Origin: Methylomicrobium agile
GTDB taxonomy: Bacteria; Pseudomonadota; Gammaproteobacteria; Methylococcales; Methylomonadaceae
Length of the DNA: 64,000 nucleotides
Assembly (NCBI RefSeq): GCF_000733855.1
Contig: NZ_JPOJ01000001.1
Coordinates: 1,736,001 to 1,800,000, forward strand
Direction of reading: 5' to 3'
Part shown: positions 35,895 through 43,213 of the stretch, piece by piece
How the letters are laid out: the number at the start of each line of letters is the position of its first letter
Numbering within the stretch: position 1 is the first letter of the stretch
Notes under the pieces: generated by a model
The model's input: the letters and a program-made list of their open reading frames with translations, nothing else
Told to the model about the DNA's origin: nothing
The model's database searches: none
Made by a program: the position numbers and the translations under genes

Positions 35895-36617
35895 ATGAGA
35901 AGAATAATAACATTACTGCTGTTTTGCGCGTTGTCGGTTGAAGGATACGCGTCGGAAGGCGTCGAACTGCAAGCGGCGAATATCGATTTGTCCGATAAGC
36001 GTTCCCTGCAGCGCGGCGCAAAAACCTTCGTGACTTACTGTCTCGGATGCCATTCGCTCAAATATATGCGTTACAAACGCCTGGCGCAGGATTTCGGGCT
36101 CGACGAGAAGAAGATGCTGACCCAGATCGCGCCGCAGAATGCCAGCATCTACGACAAGATGTTCACCGCGATGAACAAGCATGACGCGGAAAAATGGTTC
36201 GGCATCCAGCCGCCCGACCTGTCGCTGATCGCCCGCTCACGCGGCACCGACTGGCTGTACACCTACCTGAAAGGCTTTTATGTCGATAAAAGCAAGCCTT
36301 TGGGCGTTAATAACGCGGTTTTCCCCGATGTCGGCATGCCGAATGTATTCTGGCAGTTGCAAGGCCAGCAGCAAGCGGTGGTCAACATGGTCGAAGGCAA
36401 ACAGATCGTCGAAGGTTTGGTGCTCGACAAGCCCGGCACTTTGTCCGAAAAAGAGTTTGATGATCTGGTGAACGATCTTGTGAATTTTCTGGCCTATGTC
36501 GGGGAACCCATGCAACTGGAGAGAGTCAGTCTAGGCAAGTATGTGCTGCTTTACCTGTTCATGTTTTTGGGTATCGCCTACGTGCTCAAAAAGGAGTACT
36601 GGAAGGACGTGCATTAA
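35895..36617 (+). CDS. petC: cytochrome c1 of the bc1 complex
   Basis: Accepts electrons from the Rieske centre and passes them to cytochrome c in the periplasm. It has 240 residues from the ATG at 35895, which yields a signal peptide (RRIITLLLFCALSVEGYASE). The frame is open 16 codons further upstream inside petB. Heme c binding motif CLGCH is at residues 49-53. A C-terminal anchor helix (YVLLYLFMFLGIAYVL) ends in basic residues. It closes the petABC operon. Confidence 0.96.
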   Translation: MRRIITLLLFCALSVEGYASEGVELQAANIDLSDKRSLQRGAKTFVTYCLGCHSLKYMRYKRLAQDFGLDEKKMLTQIAPQNASIYDKMFTAMNKHDAEKWFGIQPPDLSLIARSRGTDWLYTYLKGFYVDKSKPLGVNNAVFPDVGMPNVFWQLQGQQQAVVNMVEGKQIVEGLVLDKPGTLSEKEFDDLVNDLVNFLAYVGEPMQLERVSLGKYVLLYLFMFLGIAYVLKKEYWKDVH

Positions 36618-36693
36618 GCGATCGACTCGGCGTAGCGGCTCCACATAATCCGGGCGATTCGCGTACCGCGTCGCCCAAAGCCGCGTCCTTGAA

Positions 36694-36702
36694 TGTTATA
36701 AT
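36694..36702 (+). promoter_or_regulatory. extended -10 promoter for sspAB
   Basis: TGTTATAAT is a perfect extended -10 (TGN then TATAAT at 36697-36702), located 45 bp upstream of the sspA start in the gap after petC. No good -35 is seen 17 bp upstream, which is usual for extended -10 promoters. Confidence 0.5.
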
Positions 36703-36746
36703 GCCTCAATTCAGCGTTTAGGACGTTCAAAAGAGGTTCTTGATTA

Positions 36747-37382
36747 GTGACCAACTTGTTTAGTAATAAATCTGTGATGACTCTATTCTCTTCTCCAACA
36801 TGCGCAATGAGCCATTCCGTTCGCTTTGTATTACACGAGAAAGCGATCGTCGCAGACATCGAATACTACGATCCGGCCAGTCCGCCCGAGGACTTGCTCG
36901 AACTGAACCCGACCGCCGTATCGCCGACTTTGGTGGAACGCGATCTGGTGCTTTACGATTCCCGGATCATCATGGAATACCTGGACGAGCGTTTTCCGCA
37001 TCCGCCCTTGCACCAGATGGACCCGGTATCCCGCGCCAATGCAAGAATGCTGATCAAACGCATCGATCAGGACTGGTATCAGCTGCTCGATGAGATTTTA
37101 TACTCCGGCGAGAAAAAATCCGCCCGCGCGAAAAAAATGCTCAAGGAAAGCCTGCTGGCGTCCGCGCCGATCTTTGCGGCCCGGCCGTTTTTCATGAGCG
37201 ACGAATTTTCTCTGATCGACTGCGCGCTGGCCCCTCTGCTATGGCGCCTGCCCATGGTGGGCATCGATGTCTCGACTCCGAACGAGGCGATCATCAATTA
37301 TGCCGAGCGTATTTTCAGACGCCCTGCATTCAAGCGCAGCCTGAGCGACGCCGAAAAAGACATGGCGCAACTCCCGAAATGA
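36747..37382 (+). CDS. sspA: stringent starvation protein A
   Basis: A GST-fold RNA-polymerase-associated protein important for survival and stress gene expression. It has 211 residues from a GTG start (AGAGG 10 bases upstream). The thioredoxin-like N-domain has MTLFSSPTCAMSHSVRFVLH and the cis-Pro region NPTAVSPTLVERDLVLYDSRIIMEYLDE, quoted in part: NPTAVSPTLVE. The helical C-domain is complete. It overlaps sspB by 4 bp. The petABC-sspAB order is typical of beta- and gammaproteobacteria. Confidence 0.95.
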   Translation: MTNLFSNKSVMTLFSSPTCAMSHSVRFVLHEKAIVADIEYYDPASPPEDLLELNPTAVSPTLVERDLVLYDSRIIMEYLDERFPHPPLHQMDPVSRANARMLIKRIDQDWYQLLDEILYSGEKKSARAKKMLKESLLASAPIFAARPFFMSDEFSLIDCALAPLLWRLPMVGIDVSTPNEAIINYAERIFRRPAFKRSLSDAEKDMAQLPK

Positions 37383-37768
37383 CTCCGCTAAAACCTTACC
37401 TGATCCGCTCGATCTACGAGTGGATTACCGACAACGGCCTGACGCCGTATCTTCTGGTCAATGCCGAACATCCCGGTGCGCTCGTGCCGCACGAATTCGT
37501 GGAAGGCGGCAGGATCGTCCTGAACGTGCGTCCGGAGGCGGTCCACGGTTTGTCGCTCGGCAATGACCAGATCGAGTTCAACGCGCGTTTCGGCGGTATC
37601 GCCAGGCACATTTTCGTGCCGATTCGGGCGGTTCTGGCGATTTATGCCAAAGAAAACGGCAAAGGGATGATCTTCGATCCCGAAGAAGAAATTGAAGACG
37701 ATACGCCGCCCGAAACGCCGGATACCCGGCCGCCGACGGGCAGGCCGCAACTGAAGGTCGTCAAATGA
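37379..37768 (+). CDS. sspB: ClpXP protease specificity-enhancing factor SspB
   Basis: Adaptor that delivers ssrA-tagged proteins to ClpXP. It has 129 residues. The compact N-domain (about 1-100) contains RSIYEWITDNGLTPYL and RFGGIARHIFVPI; a flexible acidic and proline-rich linker follows. The last residues, GRPQLKVVK, are the conserved ClpX-binding tail. The ATG at 37379 is chosen because the stop of sspA overlaps it as ATGA; the longer open frame lies inside sspA. Confidence 0.95.
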   Translation: MTPLKPYLIRSIYEWITDNGLTPYLLVNAEHPGALVPHEFVEGGRIVLNVRPEAVHGLSLGNDQIEFNARFGGIARHIFVPIRAVLAIYAKENGKGMIFDPEEEIEDDTPPETPDTRPPTGRPQLKVVK

Positions 37769-37779
37769 AGCGGAGGATA

Positions 37780-37808
37780 TTGGAATTTGTAGAAATATCC
37801 GCTATAAT
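37780..37808 (+). promoter_or_regulatory. sigma70 promoter of the tRNA-Lys gene
   Basis: TTGGAA (37780-37785) and TATAAT (37803-37808) are separated by exactly 17 bases, and the tRNA begins 34 bases after the -10. The -35 matches four of six consensus bases and the -10 is perfect. Confidence 0.75.
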
Positions 37809-37841
37809 TCCGCTTCTATTCTCTAGTTGATCATTCAACGC

Positions 37842-37917
37842 GGGGGGTTAGCTCAGTTGGTAGAGCAGTGGACTCTTAATCCATAGGTCCAGGGTTCGAG
37901 TCCCTGACCCCCCACCA
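37842..37917 (+). tRNA. tRNA-Lys (anticodon CTT)
   Basis: A 76-nt tRNA with an encoded CCA end. The acceptor stem GGGGGGT pairs with ACCCCCC, the D arm is TAGCTCAGTTGGTAGAGC, the anticodon loop CTCTTAA gives anticodon CTT, and the T arm contains GGTTCGAGTCC. It reads AAG lysine codons. It has its own promoter and terminator, so it appears to be a single-gene unit. Confidence 0.97.
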
Positions 37918-37950
37918 CTTATAAGTTTTTTAGAGTTCCACAGAATACAT

Positions 37951-37988
37951 AAAACCCGCAAGCTGCAAGGCTTAGCGGGTTTTTTATT
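37951..37988 (+). terminator. rho-independent terminator after tRNA-Lys
   Basis: ACCCGC at 37954-37959 pairs with GCGGGT at 37975-37980, the arms extend by A-T pairs (AAA with TTT), and a run of T follows (TTTTTATT). The distance from the tRNA 3' end is about 33 bp. Confidence 0.85.
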
Positions 37989-38045
37989 GTCCAATGAAGT
38001 ACCGCGCGGAAAGCGATAGCAATTTCGCCGGAGGAGGATGGCCGC

Positions 38046-38560
38046 TCAATGGCGGATCGCTCGGCAACTGCTCCTGCGTTGCCTACCGCTGGGGAGGCAC
38101 TTGGCTGCAGCGGATAACGGTTCGTCCCACACGTCTTCCAACCGTTCGGTAGTCAAAATACGCTCGACCCAGGCGTCCAGTTGGGCTTTCGCGGCCGCGT
38201 GCACTCGCAGCTCCATGTCCGCGGGCAGTGGGCCGAATTTTAGCCGGAGCAGTTTTAGCAGTGTTTGGGCTTCGCCCTTGGTTTCGCCCCGAGCCTCCCC
38301 CCGAGCTTCCCCTTGCGCCTCGCCCTGTAATCTCGCTTCTTGTAGCCATTGCGAAATGCGTTGTGCCAGCATGGTCTTGATCTCCCGTAAATCGTTCGGT
38401 TCGGTCGGCCGGTCCTCGCCCGGCGCATGAGCACCCGGTTGATCCAGACGCTGAAACTGCGCCGCAGCCGGGTTTATTCCGGCGCTGCCAGCCATTCTAT
38501 CAAATGTCCTTCTTTGTACGGACGGGTCATCGGCGCTAACGGGGCGGTGGCGGGCTCCGT
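38046..38560 (-). pseudogene. decayed Rpn-type recombination-promoting nuclease / putative transposase gene
   Basis: The 3' part is an open minus-strand frame with NDLREIKTMLAQRISQWLQE, a tandem GEAQGEARGEARGETKGEAQ and a C-terminal helix region. Upstream in another frame MTRPYKEGHLIEWLAAPE meets a TAA, then continues TRLRRSFSVWINRVLM before the register shifts. Joined, these match the second half of Rpn-family proteins (WL-x-PE-x-LRRAF-x-VW, then ETKTML). The N-terminal PD-(D/E)XK nuclease half is absent. One stop and one frameshift plus truncation make it a pseudogene. Confidence 0.72.
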
Positions 38561-38618
38561 TATTTTAGCAAGGGCGGGGAATACTTTCACAGCCTCATTT
38601 ATCCCGTCCGGCATGCAG

Positions 38619-38701
38619 GATTACCGCACTAAAAGACCTACGAGGTTTTAAAAAACCTCGTAGGTCTGATTTTATTTCTTTGCTTCAACATGAGTGACTA
38701 C
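38619..38701. repeat. 83-bp dispersed hairpin repeat, copy B
   Basis: Second copy of the element at 20884-20965. It begins GATTACCGCACTAAAAGACC and has the stem CCTACGAGG with CCTCGTAGG, then a conserved T-rich tail ending TGACTAC. The stem change relative to copy A is compensated on both arms. It lies between the Rpn remnant and the aconitase gene, and could serve as a terminator for the latter on the minus strand. Confidence 0.7.
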
Positions 38702-38735
38702 TAGCCCTTGATCCGGTTTTACCGCCGCCGCTACG

Positions 38736-40688
38736 CTATTCCGGGCTCGGGCTTTTCCGTTTGACCCAGTTGATCAGCCCGCCCGCCAGCACCCTGTCGA
38801 CCGCTTTGGGCGCCAATGGGTGTTCGGTTTCATAAGCCTCGTTTTTGGTCAGATTGATCACCCGGACGCGCTTTCCCTTGCGAATCGCAGCGCGCACGTC
38901 GGGGATCGACAGCCGGTCGCCTAGTTCGATCCGATCCCAATCCTCGGGATTCATAAAAATCAATGGCAGGATGCCGAAATTGCTCAGATTTTGCAGGTGA
39001 ATCCGGGCGAAACTTTTCGCGATGACCGCCTTCAGGCCCAGAAAGCGGGGCGCCAGCGCGGCGTGCTCGCGGCTCGAACCCTGCCCGTAATTGGCACCTC
39101 CGGCTACGAACGAGCCCTGTTGTTGATATGCCATCGCCCTGTCGTAGTAGGTCTCGTCGACCTGGCTGAATACGAATCGGCTGATGGCCGGGATGTTGCT
39201 GCGGTACGGCAGCACCCTGGCGCCGGCCGGCATGATTTCGTCGGTCGATATGTCGTCCCCGACTTTCAGCAGCACCGGCCCTTCGAGCGCCTCGGGCATC
39301 GGTTCCAAGTCGGGCAGCGGCTTGATATTGGGACCTTTTTCCAGAGGATAGGATCCGGCTTCCGCTGCCGGCGCGGGTGGAACCAGCATCGAAACGTTGA
39401 GAATCACTTCTGCCGGCTCCGCGATGCGGGGATAGGGCATATCCAGGGTGCGCGGATCGGTGATGATGCCGGTCAGCGCCGAAGCGGCGGCGGTTTCCGG
39501 GCTGCACAGGTAAACCTGGTCTTCCTTGGTGCCCGAACGGCCCGGGAAATTCCGCGGCACGGTGCGCAGGCTGATCCGGCCCGACGCCGGCGCCTGCCCC
39601 ATCCCGATACAGCCGCCGCAGCCGGCCTGGTGCAGGCGGGCGCCGGCATGGACCAGTTTTGCCAGGATGCCCGTCGCGGTCATGTTTTCCAGGATCTGCC
39701 GGGAAGTCGGGTTCACGTCGAACGATACGCGGTCGTGCGCCTGTTTGCCGGCGACGATCTCGGCCGCGACCGCGAAGTCCCGAAAGCCCGGATTGGCGGA
39801 GGAGCCGATATAAGACTGGTAGATTTCCCGGCCCGCCACCTCGCGCACCGGCACCACGCTGCCGGGGCTGCTCGGCAGCGCGATCAAGGGTTCCAGCGCC
39901 GACAGGTCGATATCCTCGTCTTCGTCGTATGCCGCATTTTCGTCGGCCAGCAGTTCCCGAAAGGCGTTTTCGCGGCCCTGGCTTTTCAAAAACGCCCTGA
40001 CCGCCGCATCGGCCGGAAACACGGTCGTGGTGGCGCCGAGTTCGGCGCCCATGTTGGCGATCACGTGCCGGTCCATCGCGCTCAAGTGTTTCAAGCCGGG
40101 GCCGTAATATTCGACGATCTTCCCCAGCCCGCCGTCTACGCCGTGCCGGCGCAGCATCTCCAGAATCACGTCCTTCGCGCTGACCCAATCGGGAAATGCG
40201 CCGGTCAGCCTGACGCCCCAGACTTTGGGCATCCTGACATAAAACGGCTCGCCCGCCATCGCCATTGCAACCTCCAGCCCGCCCGCGCCGATCGCCAGCA
40301 TGCCTAAGGAGCCCGCCGCGCAGGTGTGGCTGTCGGAACCCAACAAGGTTTTGCCGGGGATGCCGAAGCGCTCCATGTGCACCGGATGGCTGACGCCGTT
40401 GCCGGGACGGCTGTACCAGAGGCCGAACTTTTTGCAGGCGCTGCGCAGGAACAGGTGGTCGTCGGCGTTCTTGAAGTCTTCCTGCAGCAGGTTGTGGTCC
40501 ACGTATTGGGCGGAAAGTTCGGTCCTGACGCGCGGGATGCCGAGCGCTTCGAATTCCAGCATCACCAGCGTGCCGGTCGCGTCCTGGGTCAGCGTCTGGT
40601 CGATCTTGAGGCCGATTTCTTCGCCCGCCACCATCCGGCCTTCGGCCAGATGGCTTTCGATCAGTTTCTGCGTTACGTTTCTGGCCAT
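38736..40688 (-). CDS. aconitate hydratase
   Basis: Isomerises citrate to isocitrate in the TCA cycle with a [4Fe-4S] cluster. It has 650 residues, shorter than AcnA or AcnB and matching the compact aconitase type first described from Aquifex. Visible: LGSDSHTCAAGSLG, the cluster cysteines in HQAGCGGCIGMGQAP, and the C-terminal swivel domain with GGANYGQGSSREHAALAPR. The start MARNVTQKLIESHLAEG is typical. It is followed by an AI-2E transporter gene on the same strand but upstream, 27 bp away, so the two may share a transcript. Confidence 0.93.
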   Translation of the reverse strand: MARNVTQKLIESHLAEGRMVAGEEIGLKIDQTLTQDATGTLVMLEFEALGIPRVRTELSAQYVDHNLLQEDFKNADDHLFLRSACKKFGLWYSRPGNGVSHPVHMERFGIPGKTLLGSDSHTCAAGSLGMLAIGAGGLEVAMAMAGEPFYVRMPKVWGVRLTGAFPDWVSAKDVILEMLRRHGVDGGLGKIVEYYGPGLKHLSAMDRHVIANMGAELGATTTVFPADAAVRAFLKSQGRENAFRELLADENAAYDEDEDIDLSALEPLIALPSSPGSVVPVREVAGREIYQSYIGSSANPGFRDFAVAAEIVAGKQAHDRVSFDVNPTSRQILENMTATGILAKLVHAGARLHQAGCGGCIGMGQAPASGRISLRTVPRNFPGRSGTKEDQVYLCSPETAAASALTGIITDPRTLDMPYPRIAEPAEVILNVSMLVPPAPAAEAGSYPLEKGPNIKPLPDLEPMPEALEGPVLLKVGDDISTDEIMPAGARVLPYRSNIPAISRFVFSQVDETYYDRAMAYQQQGSFVAGGANYGQGSSREHAALAPRFLGLKAVIAKSFARIHLQNLSNFGILPLIFMNPEDWDRIELGDRLSIPDVRAAIRKGKRVRVINLTKNEAYETEHPLAPKAVDRVLAGGLINWVKRKSPSPE

Positions 40689-40715
40689 GGCACTTTGAGG
40701 TTCAGGTCGAAGGTT

Positions 40716-41819
40716 TCAGGGCAGTTCCACCGGCTCGCCGAGCACGTCGCGTACGTAAAACATCTGCACCAGCACCATTATCACGACCGCCAGCGCCGGC
40801 GCGAGCAGGAAGCCGAGAATGCCGAAGCCCGCGGCCATGATCAACTGGGCGGTCAGCAGCCAGGCCGGGGCCAGCGCCACGACTTTCTGATGGATATAAG
40901 GAGTGATCCAGTAGCTTTCGAGGGCCTGTATCACCGAATAGAGAATCATTACGTACAGCGCCGTCGAGCCGCTTTCGGCCCAGCCCACCATGACGGCCGG
41001 TACCGCGGAAATCAAGGGACCGATGATCGGCACAAAGGTCAGGACGCCGGCGAGCAGACTCAAGATGAAGGCGAAAGGCACCCCTAAAACGGCCAGCCCG
41101 ATAAACGTCAGCAAACCGATCGCGAACATCGACGCGAATCGGCCGACCAGCCACCAGCGGAGCGCCTGCCCGATTCTGTCGAAGGCTTCGCGGATTCGCG
41201 CCCGGCGCGCCTGGGGAAACAGGCGAACCGTGCTATCGAGATAAATTCCGGGTTCGGCGGCAAAGTAAAGGCCCAGCACGATTACGATCAGGAAGCTCGC
41301 GACCGCCCCGAATGCGGTCGAAAAAATGCCGGCGATTTTTCCAAGTTGCCGCGGATCGGTCAGAGCGTTTCCGATTTGATAAAAGGTGTCCAGCAACAAA
41401 GGTCCCCAGGCATACTGGCCTAAAGAAGTGCGCAGGCGGTCCAGCGTCGACGGCAATTTCTTGGATAACTGATAAAAACCTTCCGCAATGTCGGGTCCGT
41501 ACAGCAAGAGGATCAGTACGGAAGTTCCCAGCAGCGCCAGCACTACCAGATTCAGAGAGGCCGTTACGCTCAACTCCGTGTTCCGGCTGATCAGGTTTGC
41601 CAAGGTGCGCAAAAACAGCGCCGACAACAGACTGGCGAAAATCAGCAAAAGAATCTGTGCGACCTGCCACACCATCAGTAGCAACGCAATCACCGCGGCC
41701 GCGGTTAGCGCCACGATCAGCGTTCTTTTGGTCAACAGGCCGTTCGTGCTGCCGATCCCGACGGGCTCCATTTCGAGGGAGTCACTGCCCGGCATCCTGA
41801 TTCTGTCCCACAAGCTCAT
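40716..41819 (-). CDS. AI-2E/PerM family membrane transporter
   Basis: A 367-residue inner-membrane protein with about eight helices, of the PerM/AI-2E exporter family. Evidence: ALLLMVWQVAQILLLIFASL near residue 42, the middle LGLYFAAEPGIYLDSTVRLF, and the C-terminal family stretch GVLTFVPIIGPLISAVPAVMVGWAES, quoted in part: FVPIIGPLISAVPA. The substrate is unknown; members include quorum-signal exporters and sodium/proton antiporters. GGAGAAGG precedes the ATG by 8 bases. The aconitase gene lies directly downstream. Confidence 0.9.
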   Translation of the reverse strand: MSLWDRIRMPGSDSLEMEPVGIGSTNGLLTKRTLIVALTAAAVIALLLMVWQVAQILLLIFASLLSALFLRTLANLISRNTELSVTASLNLVVLALLGTSVLILLLYGPDIAEGFYQLSKKLPSTLDRLRTSLGQYAWGPLLLDTFYQIGNALTDPRQLGKIAGIFSTAFGAVASFLIVIVLGLYFAAEPGIYLDSTVRLFPQARRARIREAFDRIGQALRWWLVGRFASMFAIGLLTFIGLAVLGVPFAFILSLLAGVLTFVPIIGPLISAVPAVMVGWAESGSTALYVMILYSVIQALESYWITPYIHQKVVALAPAWLLTAQLIMAAGFGILGFLLAPALAVVIMVLVQMFYVRDVLGEPVELP

Positions 41820-41973
41820 GGCGCCTTCTCCCTTGGCAGCCGGGTCGGTTTGCTGTGCTTCGTCTCCTCTCGTCGGCCAGGAAAAACGTTCTTTCGACCG
41901 TACGGCTTTTCTTCCATAACCGCCTCCTCGGCAAATAAAATTTCAACGGGGTTTTAGTTGAAAAAGACCGTGC

Positions 41974-42072
41974 CTATATGACGATCGTTCCAATTTCTTC
42001 ACCCTCGGCGAAGTGGGCGCAAAAAGCGTGTAAACCTTGCATGAGCATTATCGGGCAATTCTTTCTTGGCAT
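41974..42072 (-). CDS. small ORF, 32 residues, with ribosome-binding site
   Basis: ATG at 42070-42072 and stop at 41974-41976 on the minus strand encode MPRKNCPIMLMQGLHAFCAH and FAEGEEIGTIVI. A GGAGG sequence lies 10 bases upstream of the ATG. The peptide looks like the soluble end of a protein and I recognise no family. It stands in the 472-bp gap between the AI-2E gene and the next hypothetical gene. The rest of that gap (42073-42291) holds an out-of-frame stretch with protein-like composition but no start. Confidence 0.35.
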   Translation of the reverse strand: MPRKNCPIMLMQGLHAFCAHFAEGEEIGTIVI

Positions 42073-42291
42073 AGGACAACTACCTCCGATTCCGCCGCGC
42101 GGTAGAAGAAGGAAGGGATGGCTCATTCCAAATGATCGTAAGCGGGCAGGCTTTGCAGCCTTGCATCTTCCAGTGCCTCGCCCACGGTAAAGTGATACAG
42201 GCTTTGCCAGCGTTCGGCCGGGGTGGGCGGTTTCTATGCGGCGCGGACGACTTCACCTTTCTATCCGCTTTCTTCAGACAGCCTTTGTTCA

Positions 42292-42870
42292 TCAAACGGA
42301 CACCAGCGATACGAGGTAGTGTATGTCGAGATGCAGGATGAAACGCACCTGCCTGAGGCTGACCGATCGGTCCAGCAGCGCGGCCTGAATTGCTTCTTGC
42401 GCGGTGCAGGGGCTGTCCGACACCGGTACGCCCACGTAGTCGCCCGTCTGTTGCGCGCATAACCGGTCGATGATCCTGCGTATCCCTTGGGAGGACAGCA
42501 GGTATCTGTGCCGTTCCACCGGCACGCGCACCCGTTCCGTGAAATAGCGGTCGTCGAGCGCATCTTCCCAGGGATCGAAATCTTCATCTTCGTACCGAAC
42601 CATTTTCCAGTCCCGCCTTAACCGCTGCGAAATGGGAAGGTTCGTGCGTGTCGCCGAAAGCAGCTGCAGGATCGCATAAGAGACCACCGAGGGGCACGCG
42701 AGCAGTTCATTCATCTGGCAGAGCGTTTCTCCGTCCCATTCCAGCGGTAAGATCAGCCGGGGCTCGTAAAAGATGCACCCGTTGATTACTTTTCTGTTTC
42801 TGGGTTGATAAAGGCGCGCCGCCCGATGGATTTCGGACGCCGTATATTTAAGAGAAGCGGATGCCGTCAT
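42292..42870 (-). CDS. hypothetical protein
   Basis: A 192-residue soluble protein that I cannot assign. It starts MTASASLKYTASEIHRAARL, contains ILPLEWDGETLCQMNELLAC and YEDEDFDPWEDALDDRYFTE, and ends in a hydrophobic helix (LRQVRFILHLDIHYLVSLVSV, quoted in part: RFILHLDIHYLVSL). Two Cys are spread and no metal motif is seen. A strong GAGGAGG ribosome-binding site lies a few bases upstream of the ATG, which supports translation. It is monocistronic, upstream of the small ORF. Confidence 0.7.
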   Translation of the reverse strand: MTASASLKYTASEIHRAARLYQPRNRKVINGCIFYEPRLILPLEWDGETLCQMNELLACPSVVSYAILQLLSATRTNLPISQRLRRDWKMVRYEDEDFDPWEDALDDRYFTERVRVPVERHRYLLSSQGIRRIIDRLCAQQTGDYVGVPVSDSPCTAQEAIQAALLDRSVSLRQVRFILHLDIHYLVSLVSV

Positions 42871-43052
42871 ATTTTGCCTCCTCTCTTCCGGCTCTGGCGG
42901 TATCGTACCGGTCGGGCGATACCCGAAAATTCGTCCGTCATTGTGGAATCTGATTATTCAATTGGATGAGCTGCGGTAAACGAGAGTTCGGCAATTCCCC
43001 GATTCTTTTTTGCTTCATGCAAGCTGAAAACTTATGGCGGGCGCATCGTCGG

Positions 43053-43212
43053 CTAAGGATTGGGCCGATCATAATTTCCCCCTCGTTCCCATACCGGGCG
43101 TTCATCGTGAGACACCCTTATCTGACTTGGGTTGGTCCTCAAAGGGGATAAGCCGCTGTAGTAGGCTGTGCGTACCATGAAAGGTTGAATAAAGTACGCA
43201 CGGCCGTCCCTG
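43053..43212 (+). repeat. dispersed palindromic element, copy 3 (truncated)
   Basis: Starts CTAAGGATTGGGCCGATCAT, as in copies 1 and 2, and reaches the central inverted repeat (GTAGGCTGTGCGTACC then AGTACGCACGGCC), but lacks the right-hand block. Its right end touches the stop codon of the CheB-CheR-PAS gene at 43214. The rest of the 343-bp gap (42871-43052) holds nothing recognisable. Confidence 0.62.
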
Positions 43213-43213
43213 T

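Noticed and set aside
42131-42238. A 36-codon minus-strand stretch (ERWQSLYHFTVGEALEDARL...) before TGA
   Set aside because: It looks protein-like but has no start codon and an in-frame TAG just upstream; at most a gene remnant, not enough to annotate.
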